Shown here in pieces: positions 1-6,513 of a stretch of DNA of 7,373 nucleotides. Source of the stretch: Anaerolineales bacterium (GTDB lineage Bacteria; Chloroflexota; Anaerolineae; Anaerolineales; UBA4823); contig JADYYC010000284.1 in the NCBI GenBank assembly GCA_020853835.1, positions 1 through 7,373 of the forward strand, given 5' to 3'. The translations under genes were made by a program, and so were the position numbers. Position 1 is the first letter of the stretch; every line of letters starts with the position of its first letter. The notes under the pieces are model-generated. The model ran no database searches. It worked only from the letters and a program-made list of their open reading frames with translations, and was not told the DNA's origin.

Positions 1-190
1 GGGAAGTAACTTCTACCTGCCGGCCGACATCTGGGATATCAACAACAACGGCAACACCAGCGAGAAGACGCCCTACGACCTGGCCTTGCAGCCGCGCCTG
101 CAGGGCGTCGCCCCGCCCTACACGGTCGACCTGGGAGCGTACGAGGCCGCGCCGTTCAAGACCTTCCTGCCGGTCGCCTCCCACCCATAA
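1..190 (+). CDS. C-terminal fragment of a secreted beta-helix-type (choice-of-anchor-like) protein
   Basis: The frame starting at base 2 is open from the window edge to a TAA at 188-190 and gives 62 residues. The 5' part of the gene lies outside the window. The fragment contains 'DINNNGN', then 'PRLQG', then 'VDLGAYE', a run I recognise from the C-terminal end of right-handed parallel beta-helix surface proteins (choice-of-anchor Q / polymorphic outer-membrane-like families). It closes with a short hydrophobic 'TFLPVASHP' tail, similar to the 'LP-V' endings of many secreted Chloroflexota proteins. The role is probably extracellular or surface-attached, but substrate and function cannot be read from so short a piece. 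The stop lies 11 nt from the stop of the convergent comEC-like gene, so no room remains for a dedicated terminator. Coding status is well supported by composition and motif; the family call is tentative. Confidence 0.7.
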   Translation, partial: GSNFYLPADIWDINNNGNTSEKTPYDLALQPRLQGVAPPYTVDLGAYEAAPFKTFLPVASHP

Positions 191-201
191 GCGGTGGATC
201 G

Positions 202-2679
202 CTATCTCGCCGTCTCCACCCACACCTGCTCCCCGTCCGTGGACAGCTCGATCCAGCCGCGCTGGTCGGTGCGCAGCAGCGGGAGGCCGCCGAGCGCCTG
301 CACGACCTCCGGGTGAGGCAGCCCCTCCGGGTCGCCCGAGGCGACGCTGAGCAGGACGAGCTGCGGCTTCCAGCGCTGGATCCATTGCGGCGGGTTGAGC
401 GCGGCGTGACCGGCGTCGGCCAGCAGCAGGGCGGTCACCGGCCCGCTTGTCGGTCCGTCCAGCAGAGCCTGCATGCCTTCGATGTCCAGCCCCAGGGGGA
501 GCAGGGCGGAAAAGCGCCCCCATTCGAGCAGCAGGACCGCGCCGCGGCGCGTGACCGCGAGCGCCTCCAAGCGGGCGCCGCCCTCCAGGTCCAGCGCATG
601 GCCTGATCGCATTTCGATCACGGGGATGTTTTGCGCCGCCAGCCGCTTCCGCAGCTCGCGCGCGCTGTACCCGGCCGCGGAGGGCCCGGCCCAGAGCGCG
701 TTTTGCGCCTGGAAGCGCTCCAGGGCGGGCGGCAGGGCCGCGATCTGGGGCTCCCGCGTCGCGGCGACCACCAGGAAATCGATCTCCCGGCGGCCCAGAG
801 GCAGGCGGCGCCCCAGCTCGCCGGCGAGGGCGTTGGCGCTCGGCCCGCCGTTGATGAGCAGGCTGCGCCCGGCCGGGGTTCTGATCAAAAGGGCCTCGCC
901 GCTGCCCGCCTCCAGGACGGTGAGGTGCAGACGCCCGTCCGGCAGGCTCAGCACGCGCTGCCAGACCACGAGCGCCAGGAGCGCCGCGGCCAGCCCGGCC
1001 GCCCACCCCAGGCGGGCCGAGCGCTCCGCGGGGAAGGCCCCCCCGATCCACGCGCCGGTTCTGGAAAGCAGTCCTTTGAGACGCCTGCCCCACAGGGTGA
1101 GTGAAAACAGCGCCAGATAAAAGACGAGCACCGCCCAGGGGCTCAGCGGGTCGACCGTGCGCGAGGTCCCCGGAACCTGCGCAAGCAGCTCGACCACCCG
1201 GATCGTGTAGGCGATCCAGGGCCAGGCCAGGGCGGAGAGCAGGCGCCCCAGCGGAAGAAAGACCAGCCCCGCGATCGCAGCCAGCCCGCCCAGGACCATG
1301 AGCAGCGGCTGGGCGGGGAGCACCAGCGGGTTAGCCAGCAGCGAAATAAAGGCGGCCTGGTGGAAATAAAACAGGATCAACGGCAGGGTGGTGAGCTGGG
1401 CGGCGAGCGTGAACAGCAGGTATTCCCCCACCGGCTCCGACAGCCGGCGGGCTGCCTCCCGCGGGATCCAGCGCCCGGCGAGCCGGGTGAACCCGCTCGC
1501 AAGCGGGTCGGCGTAGAGCATCAGCCCCAGGGTGGCCATGAACGAGAGCTGGAAGCCGACATCCCAGAGCACATGCGGATCGAACAGCGCCATGAGGGCC
1601 GCCACAAAGGCGAGCGTGTTGAGGGCGCTCGAGCGGCGCCCGAAGCGCAGGGCGAGAACGGCCAGCCCGCCCATGATCGCCGCCCGCACCACGCCCGCGC
1701 TGGCTCCCGCCAGCACGGCGTAGAGGGCAATCCCGGCCCAGGCGGCCAGCATCCCGCGCCAGGGGCCGAGCAGGCGCCCAAACAGGATCACCAGCAGGCC
1801 CGAGATAATGGCAAAGTTAAAGCCGCTGATGGCGATGATGTGGGCCGTGCCGGTGAGGCGGAAGGCCTGCATCAAGTCCTCGGGGATGCCGCCCTCGATC
1901 CCCAGCAGGATGCCCGCCAGCAGGCCCGCCTCCGGGTCGGGGAAGATGCGGTGGACGACGCCCAGAAGCCGGCGGCGCAAGTCATAGATGGCAGCGCGGA
2001 GCGGGCTGCCCTGGCCGCGCTCGACCAGCCAGACGCACTCCTTGCTCAACGGCTCGGCGCAGGTCTGGCAGTAACCGCAGCTCAACGTGGAGTAGATGCC
2101 GAGATGGGCCAGGTAGGCGCGGTAAGAAAATTCCTGCGTCTCGAAGGGGGTACGCAGGCGGCCTTCGAGGCGGATCCGGTCGCCATAGCGCCATCCGCCG
2201 CCGGGCGGCAGCCGGGCCAGCAGCAGGCCCTCGGCCGGCTGAAAGGCTTCCGCATCCGGCGGGCGCAGGCGCTCAACCTCCACCTGGAGCAGCGTGGAGG
2301 CGTCGCGGAAGTCCGGGTCGGCGGCAATCACCCCCTCGACCATGAAGCGCCCCGGCCGGTCGTTGTACCAGGCCAGGTGGGCGGGGGTGAGGCGCGGCAG
2401 GGTGGCCTGATAGCGCCCCAGGCCGAGCAGGACGGTCAGCGGGAGCAGCGGGAGGATAAAGCCCGGCAGGAGGGCCTCGAAATTGGCGGGCCAGAAGCCC
2501 GCCAGGCGGTCCAGCAATGCCAGGCGCGGGGCGAGGCGGTTGAAATAGTAGTACAGAAAGGCGAGGGCGAGGGTCAGCAGCAATAAAGCGCCAGCCAGCC
2601 AGGCCGGGAGCGCCCCCTCGAGGAGCCACCCCGCAACGATGCCACACAGAAACCCCAGGGAAAGCCAGAGCAGCGGCAT
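202..2679 (-). CDS. comEC: ComEC/Rec2-family DNA internalization channel with degenerate metallo-beta-lactamase-like domain
   Basis: 825 residues, a normal length for full three-domain ComEC, the inner-membrane channel that passes single-stranded DNA into the cytoplasm during natural transformation. Residues 1-90 hold hydrophobic helices, about 100-200 form the DUF4131/OB-like extracytoplasmic domain, and about 245-540 form the polytopic Competence domain. The diagnostic 'GTAHIIAISGFN' (277-288), 'RAAIMGG' (332-338) and 'DVGFQLSFMATLG' (373-385) are all present. Residues 584-825 align by eye with the metallo-beta-lactamase-like domain, but its metal motifs are replaced: 'LEAGSGEA' for DVGQGDA, 'LLINGGP' for LIDGGP, 'AATREPQIAAL' where THxHxDH belongs, and 'LLLADAGHAAL' for the HHGS motif. 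Nuclease activity is therefore unlikely. A cysteine cluster (C201, C204, C207, C215) sits at the end of the OB region. The ATG start is supported by GGAGGG at 2685-2690, five bases upstream. The family call is very secure; loss of catalysis is inferred from the missing residues. Confidence 0.95.
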   Translation of the reverse strand: MPLLWLSLGFLCGIVAGWLLEGALPAWLAGALLLLTLALAFLYYYFNRLAPRLALLDRLAGFWPANFEALLPGFILPLLPLTVLLGLGRYQATLPRLTPAHLAWYNDRPGRFMVEGVIAADPDFRDASTLLQVEVERLRPPDAEAFQPAEGLLLARLPPGGGWRYGDRIRLEGRLRTPFETQEFSYRAYLAHLGIYSTLSCGYCQTCAEPLSKECVWLVERGQGSPLRAAIYDLRRRLLGVVHRIFPDPEAGLLAGILLGIEGGIPEDLMQAFRLTGTAHIIAISGFNFAIISGLLVILFGRLLGPWRGMLAAWAGIALYAVLAGASAGVVRAAIMGGLAVLALRFGRRSSALNTLAFVAALMALFDPHVLWDVGFQLSFMATLGLMLYADPLASGFTRLAGRWIPREAARRLSEPVGEYLLFTLAAQLTTLPLILFYFHQAAFISLLANPLVLPAQPLLMVLGGLAAIAGLVFLPLGRLLSALAWPWIAYTIRVVELLAQVPGTSRTVDPLSPWAVLVFYLALFSLTLWGRRLKGLLSRTGAWIGGAFPAERSARLGWAAGLAAALLALVVWQRVLSLPDGRLHLTVLEAGSGEALLIRTPAGRSLLINGGPSANALAGELGRRLPLGRREIDFLVVAATREPQIAALPPALERFQAQNALWAGPSAAGYSARELRKRLAAQNIPVIEMRSGHALDLEGGARLEALAVTRRGAVLLLEWGRFSALLPLGLDIEGMQALLDGPTSGPVTALLLADAGHAALNPPQWIQRWKPQLVLLSVASGDPEGLPHPEVVQALGGLPLLRTDQRGWIELSTDGEQVWVETAR

Positions 2680-2684
2680 GTATT

Positions 2685-2703
2685 CCCTCCGGTTCTGATT
2701 GTA
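2685..2703 (-). promoter_or_regulatory. Putative extended -10 promoter and RBS of comEC
   Basis: Read on the minus strand, TGATACAAT forms an extended -10 element, with the TACAAT hexamer at 2698-2703 and the TG just upstream. No convincing -35 hexamer lies 16-18 nt farther upstream. A strong Shine-Dalgarno GGAGGG follows at 2685-2690, five bases before the ATG. Transcription starting here would give a very short leader of about a dozen bases. The RBS is clear; the promoter is a visual match only. Confidence 0.4.
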
Positions 2704-2737
2704 TCAAAACCGGTGGCGATCCAGGCGGCTTAATCCC

Positions 2738-2766
2738 TGCACAGACGTAGATTAATTGGCTATACT
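2738..2766 (+). promoter_or_regulatory. Putative sigma-70-type promoter of the two-component operon
   Basis: A TGCACA hexamer (2738-2743, four of six matches to TTGACA) is followed after exactly 17 nt by TATACT (2761-2766, five of six matches to TATAAT). It lies in the AT-rich divergent intergenic region and would give a leader of about 60 nt before the regulator gene. Two TTAAT motifs 22 bp apart (2730-2734 and 2752-2756) bracket the -35 element and could be a binding site for an OmpR/PhoB-type regulator. Both points come from visual matching. Confidence 0.5.
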
Positions 2767-2834
2767 ATGTCAATGTTAAACAAAACCATGAAACGGACTC
2801 ATCATTAACCGGGCATTGAAACAGGAGGACTGCC

Positions 2835-3536
2835 GTGGCGCTCATTTTGATTGTGGATGACGAACAGCTCATCACCGACTCGCTCTCGTACAGCCTGAAG
2901 CGCGAGGGCTTCGACGTGATCTCCGCCGCGGATGGGATTTCAGCCATCCAGGCCGTCGAGACGCAGAAACCCGACCTGGTGGTGCTCGACCTGATGCTGC
3001 CGGACATCAGCGGCTTCGAGGTCTGCCGGCGGCTGCGCACCTTCACCGCCATCCCGGTGATCATGCTCACGGCGCGCGGCGAGGAGATCGACCGGGTGCT
3101 GGGGCTGGAGGTGGGGGCAGACGACTACCTTGCCAAACCGTTCTCCTTCCGCGAGCTGCTGGCGCGCATCCAGGCCATGCTGCGCCGGGTGCAGCTCGAC
3201 CGGCAGGTCTCTCAGCCGCAGCCCATGTCGACCAGCCAGTTGAGCCTGGACCCGGTCGCCCGGCGCGTGTTCAAGGGCGAGCAGGAGCTGCAGCTCTCGG
3301 CGCGCGAATTCGACCTGCTCGCGGTGCTGATGAAAAACGCCGGGCGCGCCATGAGCCGCGATGAATTGATCAAACTGGTGTGGGGCGACGACTGGGTAGG
3401 CGACCCGCGCACGCTGGACGTGCACGTGCGCTGGCTGCGCTTGAAGATCGAAGAAGACCCGGCCAGCCCGCAGTACATTCAAACCGTCCGAGGTTATGGG
3501 TATCGATTTGCAGGACCAGAAGAACTTCCTTCTTGA
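2835..3536 (+). CDS. OmpR/PhoB-family two-component response regulator
   Basis: 233 residues, standard for the family. The cytoplasmic protein has an N-terminal receiver domain (about 3-117) and a C-terminal winged-helix DNA-binding domain (about 133-227). Visible receiver residues are the acidic pair D8-D9, phosphoacceptor D52 in 'LDLMLP', switch threonine T79 in 'MLTA' and K101 in 'KPF', so phosphorylation chemistry looks intact. The effector domain carries 'LSAREFDLLAVL', 'RDELIKLVWG', 'RTLDVHVRWLRLKIE' and the terminal 'VRGYGYRF' hallmark. The start is a GTG preceded by AGGAGG at 2823-2828 with six-base spacing. Its last 41 nt overlap the downstream kinase gene, so the two are a cognate pair. 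It would be phosphorylated by that kinase and act on unknown promoters, possibly including its own. The exact subtype (PhoB, ResD, WalR-like) cannot be settled from sequence alone. Confidence 0.96.
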   Translation: MALILIVDDEQLITDSLSYSLKREGFDVISAADGISAIQAVETQKPDLVVLDLMLPDISGFEVCRRLRTFTAIPVIMLTARGEEIDRVLGLEVGADDYLAKPFSFRELLARIQAMLRRVQLDRQVSQPQPMSTSQLSLDPVARRVFKGEQELQLSAREFDLLAVLMKNAGRAMSRDELIKLVWGDDWVGDPRTLDVHVRWLRLKIEEDPASPQYIQTVRGYGYRFAGPEELPS

Positions 3537-5007
3537 TTTATTCGCCCGCATCTCGGGCTTGTTTCGAAAATCTGGCTCGTCGCTCAACTCCCGGCTGGTG
3601 TTATCGCACCTCGCGGTATCGCTGGTCAGCATCATCCTGATGGGGATTTTTACGGGGCGCTATATCTTCCAGGCCGCCAATTTCGAGCTCGAGCACAACC
3701 TGCAAGACCTGGCCTTTGCCGCGAGCAACGCCATCGAGCTGCCCATCCAGGAGGCGCGCGAAGGCCGGGTGCAGCCCGCGTTTATCCGCGAACTGCTCTC
3801 GCGCCTGTTTGCCGATAACGAAAACATCCACTTCACCGTCTACAACATCGACGGGCGTCCGATCATCGACAGCCAGGAGGAGGCGCCGCCCCGGGCGACG
3901 CGCGAAAACGCGCCGGAAGTGTTCGAAGCCCTGGCAAGCGACATCGGGCGGGGCGTGAGCGTGCGGCGGGACGAGCACGGCGACCTGTATATGTATATGG
4001 CCGTGCTGGTTCAGAAAGAAATCGAGGTGATCGGCATCCTGCGCCTGGCCGTCGCGATGGCTCCCAGCCTGGAATCGGCGCGCCAATCCTTCCTGGTCAT
4101 GCTGTTGGTGGCGCTGCTGATCGTGGTGGGCGTCAGCCTGGCGGGTTGGGTGCTGGCGAACAACCTGGCGCGCCCCATCCATGTGCTGACCCAGGCAGCC
4201 GGGCAGATGGAACACGGCGACCTGGGCGTGCGCGTCAAACCCTCCGGGCCGCAAGAGATGCACCGTTTGGCGGAGGCGTTCAACAGCATGGCCTCCAGGC
4301 TGCAATCCAACGTGAACGAGCTGCGCGCCTTTGTCGCCAACGCCAGCCATGAACTGCGCACACCCCTGACCGCGGTCAAGCTGCGCGCGGAGGCGCTGCG
4401 CGAAGGCGCCATGGACGAGCCGGAAATTGCAGAGCGTTTCCTCGAGGAGATCGAAACCGAGATCGACCGCCTGGTACGGATGGTGAACGACCTGCTCGAC
4501 CTCTCGCGCATGGAAGCCGGGCTGGGCGCGGGCACAAAGACCCCGGTGAACCTGAGCACGATCGCCAATGAAGTCTACGAGACGTTCAAGATCCGGGCGG
4601 CCCGAGCGGAGGTGGATCTGCGGCTCGAAGTCGAGCCCGGCCTGCCCCCGGTGATGGGCCATGAAGACCAGTTGCGGCGGGTTTTCTATAATTTGCTTGA
4701 AAACGCCATCAAATACACCCCTTGCGGCGGGCAGGCCGAAATGCTGTTGCAGCGCGGTTCCAACCACGACACGGTGCGTTTTCTGGTGCGCGATACCGGC
4801 CCCGGGATTTCTCCAGAGCACCTGCCGCACGTGTTCGAGCGCTTTTACCGGGCCGAGGCGAACCTGCCGCGCACCGGGCAGCCGCGCGGCAGCGGGCTGG
4901 GGCTATCGATCGCCAAATCGATCGTTGAAGCGCACGGCGGCGAGGTCGGCGTGAGCAGCCAGCTCGGCAACGGCACGACCTTCTGGGCAGACCTACCCAT
5001 CGATTGA
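3496..5007 (+). CDS. Membrane sensor histidine kinase (Cache/PDC-like sensor, HAMP, HisKA, HATPase_c)
   Basis: 503 residues. A short cytoplasmic N-terminus precedes TM1 (about 34-59). An extracytoplasmic region (about 60-197) contains 'VYNIDGRPIIDS' and 'EVIGILRLAVAM', a pattern like the PDC/Cache sensors of PhoR-type kinases. TM2 (about 198-220) leads to a HAMP linker (about 221-273) with 'RPIHVLTQAAGQMEHGDL'. The dimerisation domain has the H-box 'NASHELRTPL' with phospho-acceptor H285. The ATPase domain shows the N-box 'NLLENAIKYT' (399-408), G1 'DTGPG' (433-437), F-box 'VFERFYR' and G2 'GSGLGLS'. All catalytic elements are intact, so it should autophosphorylate and pass phosphate to the overlapping upstream regulator. 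The ATG at 3496 has only a close GAGG two bases upstream, so translation is probably coupled to the regulator; a slightly later start cannot be excluded. The ligand is unknown. Confidence 0.95.
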   Translation: MGIDLQDQKNFLLDLFARISGLFRKSGSSLNSRLVLSHLAVSLVSIILMGIFTGRYIFQAANFELEHNLQDLAFAASNAIELPIQEAREGRVQPAFIRELLSRLFADNENIHFTVYNIDGRPIIDSQEEAPPRATRENAPEVFEALASDIGRGVSVRRDEHGDLYMYMAVLVQKEIEVIGILRLAVAMAPSLESARQSFLVMLLVALLIVVGVSLAGWVLANNLARPIHVLTQAAGQMEHGDLGVRVKPSGPQEMHRLAEAFNSMASRLQSNVNELRAFVANASHELRTPLTAVKLRAEALREGAMDEPEIAERFLEEIETEIDRLVRMVNDLLDLSRMEAGLGAGTKTPVNLSTIANEVYETFKIRAARAEVDLRLEVEPGLPPVMGHEDQLRRVFYNLLENAIKYTPCGGQAEMLLQRGSNHDTVRFLVRDTGPGISPEHLPHVFERFYRAEANLPRTGQPRGSGLGLSIAKSIVEAHGGEVGVSSQLGNGTTFWADLPID

Positions 5008-5673
5008 GATCGGCGGCGGCTGGAAGACCTCGCCATTGACCAGGGTTGCGCCCTCCAGATTGGCGCCTTCGAGGTTGGCGTCGGTCAGCTCGGCCCCGGT
5101 TAAATCTGCGCCGCTCAGGTTGGCATTGGACAGGTTGGCGGCGGTGAGATCCGCCTTGACCAGGTTTGCGCCCGTCAGGTTGGCTCCGGTGAGGTTGGCG
5201 TCAAACAGGTTGGCCATCGAGAGGTCGGCGCCGCTCAGGTTGGCGTTGGCCAGATTGGCCTTGCTCAGATCCGCCCGGTTCAAGATGCAGTTGTTCAGGT
5301 TGGCCCGGATCAGGATCGCTTTGCTGAGGCTGGCGCGGCTCAGGTTCGCCTCAACGATGATCGCCTCCACCAGGTCGGCCTTTCCGAGATCGGCGCGGGT
5401 GAGATTGGCCCGGCTGAGATTGGCCTCGTTCAGGTTGGCGCGCTGCATATGGGCTTCGAAGAGGTTGGACATGCTCAAATCGGAGCGGCGCATGTCTGCC
5501 CCGGCAAAGTTCGACCAGTTCAGATCAGCCCGGCTGAAATTCGACATACCCAGTTTGCATTCGCTGAAATCAACCCAATAGAGCGAGGTGCCGCTCAGGT
5601 CGATCTTGACCAGCCAGAGCGGGCGGGGGCGGTTCAAAAGGTCAAAGATTTGAAATGGGCTTAATGTGGACAT
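4993..5673 (-). CDS. Pentapeptide-repeat protein with 38 uninterrupted repeats
   Basis: 226 residues made almost wholly of tandem A(D/N)LxX pentapeptides. Central hydrophobic residues fall at every fifth position from L26 to L211 with no break, giving 38 repeats, or about 9.5 coils of a right-handed quadrilateral beta-helix. Residues 1-23 ('MSTLSPFQIFDLL...') form a non-repeat cap, and the protein ends in a short 'FQPPPISIDG' tail. The first coils use bulky central F or M (36, 46, 56, 61, 76), later ones nearly all L. No signal peptide or membrane segment is visible, so it is probably cytoplasmic. Members of this fold include DNA-mimicking gyrase protectors (Qnr, MfpA), but the loop insertions of Gram-negative Qnr and the C-terminal dimerisation helix of MfpA are absent, so that role should not be assumed. 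GGAG at 5681-5684 serves the ATG. The start lies 3 nt after the acetyltransferase stop, and the 3' end overlaps the kinase gene by 15 bp. Confidence 0.93.
   Translation of the reverse strand: MSTLSPFQIFDLLNRPRPLWLVKIDLSGTSLYWVDFSECKLGMSNFSRADLNWSNFAGADMRRSDLSMSNLFEAHMQRANLNEANLSRANLTRADLGKADLVEAIIVEANLSRASLSKAILIRANLNNCILNRADLSKANLANANLSGADLSMANLFDANLTGANLTGANLVKADLTAANLSNANLSGADLTGAELTDANLEGANLEGATLVNGEVFQPPPISIDG
5035..5604 (-). repeat. 15-bp periodic coding repeat underlying the pentapeptide array
   Basis: The segment encoding residues 24-213 consists of 38 units of 15 bp. On the plus strand the recurring core is CAGGTTGGC or close variants (AGATTGGC, AGGTCGGC). Units in the part encoding the C-terminal half are the most alike, for example around 5101-5250, while those encoding the N-terminal coils have diverged. 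This suggests unit duplication during the gene's history. It is a coding repeat, not an intergenic element. Confidence 0.85.
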
Positions 5674-5676
5674 GCT

Positions 5677-6513
5677 TTATCTCCAGGTTGATCCATTATG
5701 TTGCAGGTCGGGGTTGTGGCGGTGATCCAGGTGCCGGCGGACAACCGCGCAACGCGGGCAGTAACTCCGGTCGCACAATAGAGCCAGCGGGTCCGCTTCG
5801 ATGCGGGCGCGCGCAAGGGGGATCAGCTCCTGCAAAGGCAGCGCCGCGATCCGGCTGTGGCCGAGCGGGACGGTGCGAGTGATGCCGGCGGCCCAGGGGG
5901 CAATGGCGTCGAAGCCATCCGAGCAGCCCGGAAACCCGCCGCATTCCACCACGCCCTGCGGCGTGAGGCCCCAGCGGATGAACCCCTTGCGGCCGGCGAG
6001 CAATTCGGCAAGGTGCAGGCTGGTGTTCACGTCGTGGCCCACCCCCAGCAGGAGCACCCAGCCGGAGCGCTGCCAGAGGGCTTCGATCGGGCCCAACGGC
6101 GATTGCAGGGTCTGAGCGGCCAGGACAGGCGCCGCGTGCAGGCCGGCGAACGAGAGGATCGGGTGGCTGGAGCGCGCCGCGCCCGGGGTGCGGCGTAGCA
6201 GCTCTGGAACGACCCCCATCAGGCGGTCGACGGGCATCTCGGGGTGGAAGATCTGCGCCATGAGGTTTGCGTTTTGATCCACGCCGTAATCCAGGGCGTT
6301 GTCCGGCGGGCCGAGCAGCGGCGTCACCATGGTCTTATAAGTGAATGCCGGCATGACCAGAGACTGGTAAACCTGCAGCAGGGCGTTCAGGAGCGCTGGT
6401 CCGCCGCCGTCCACCGGGCCAAATGCGGAGAGCGAGGCGTGGGCGATGACCGGAGCCGATTCTGGGATAGCAAGCTGCTCGAGCGCCCGCTTGATATCCT
6501 CAAAAGCGATCAT
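5677..6513 (-). CDS. AAC(3)-family (antibiotic_NAT fold) N-acetyltransferase
   Basis: 278 residues from the preferred ATG, close to the family's usual 260-290. Family motifs in order are 'HASLSAFGPVDGGGPALL' (25-42), 'LVMPAFTY' (52-59), 'PVDRLMGVVPELLRRTPGAARSSHP' elements (94-118), 'LLLGVGHDVNTSLHLAE' (154-170) with the conserved His/Glu segment, and 'FPGCSDGFDAI' (194-204). Members transfer an acetyl group from acetyl-CoA to the 3-amino group of aminoglycosides or to other amines; many environmental relatives have unknown substrates, so resistance is not established. The C-terminus carries a Cys/His-rich stretch (C247, C252, C255, H261, H264, H266) that may bind metal. The ATG at 6511-6513 overlaps the crotonase stop as ATGA. 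An in-frame GTG at 6525 would add four residues, but its sequence doubles as a GGAAAGG ribosome-binding site, so I prefer the ATG. The protein is probably cytoplasmic. Confidence 0.92.
   Translation of the reverse strand: MIAFEDIKRALEQLAIPESAPVIAHASLSAFGPVDGGGPALLNALLQVYQSLVMPAFTYKTMVTPLLGPPDNALDYGVDQNANLMAQIFHPEMPVDRLMGVVPELLRRTPGAARSSHPILSFAGLHAAPVLAAQTLQSPLGPIEALWQRSGWVLLLGVGHDVNTSLHLAELLAGRKGFIRWGLTPQGVVECGGFPGCSDGFDAIAPWAAGITRTVPLGHSRIAALPLQELIPLARARIEADPLALLCDRSYCPRCAVVRRHLDHRHNPDLQHNGSTWR
5681..5684 (-). promoter_or_regulatory. RBS of the pentapeptide gene inside the end of the upstream gene
   Basis: Minus-strand GGAG lies seven bases before the ATG at 5673 and within the last codons of the acetyltransferase gene. 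Ribosomes finishing that gene would be placed directly at this site, which favours translational coupling. Confidence 0.6.

Noticed and set aside
733..765. Frameshift as the cause of the missing HxHxDH motif in ComEC
   Set aside because: The reading frame is continuous, and family-like sequence is recognisable on both sides in the same frame, so the motif has been substituted rather than shifted.
1360..2586. 408-codon open frame on the plus strand opposite comEC
   Set aside because: Its product is rich in Q, G, E, R and A with no fold-like hydrophobic pattern. It is the antisense shadow of a high-GC gene whose minus-strand product is a clear ComEC.
3601..4830. 409-codon open frame on the minus strand opposite the histidine kinase
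   Set aside because: The product is low-complexity and H/Q/R-rich, while the plus strand encodes a kinase with every catalytic box intact. It is an antisense artefact of GC-rich codon use.
5036..5581. 181-codon plus-strand frame with a regular five-residue R-L-A/S-A pattern
   Set aside because: The periodicity simply mirrors the 15-bp units of the minus-strand pentapeptide gene. No RBS was seen, and the very basic repetitive product matches no family I know.
5035..5604. Possible CRISPR or intergenic tandem-repeat array
   Set aside because: The repeat period is 15 bp without spacers and stays in frame with A(D/N)LxX codons throughout, so it is a protein-coding repeat.
4993..5673. Assignment of the pentapeptide protein as Qnr or MfpA
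   Set aside because: It lacks the loop insertions of Gram-negative Qnr proteins and the C-terminal dimerisation helix of MfpA. Only the generic repeat fold is shared.
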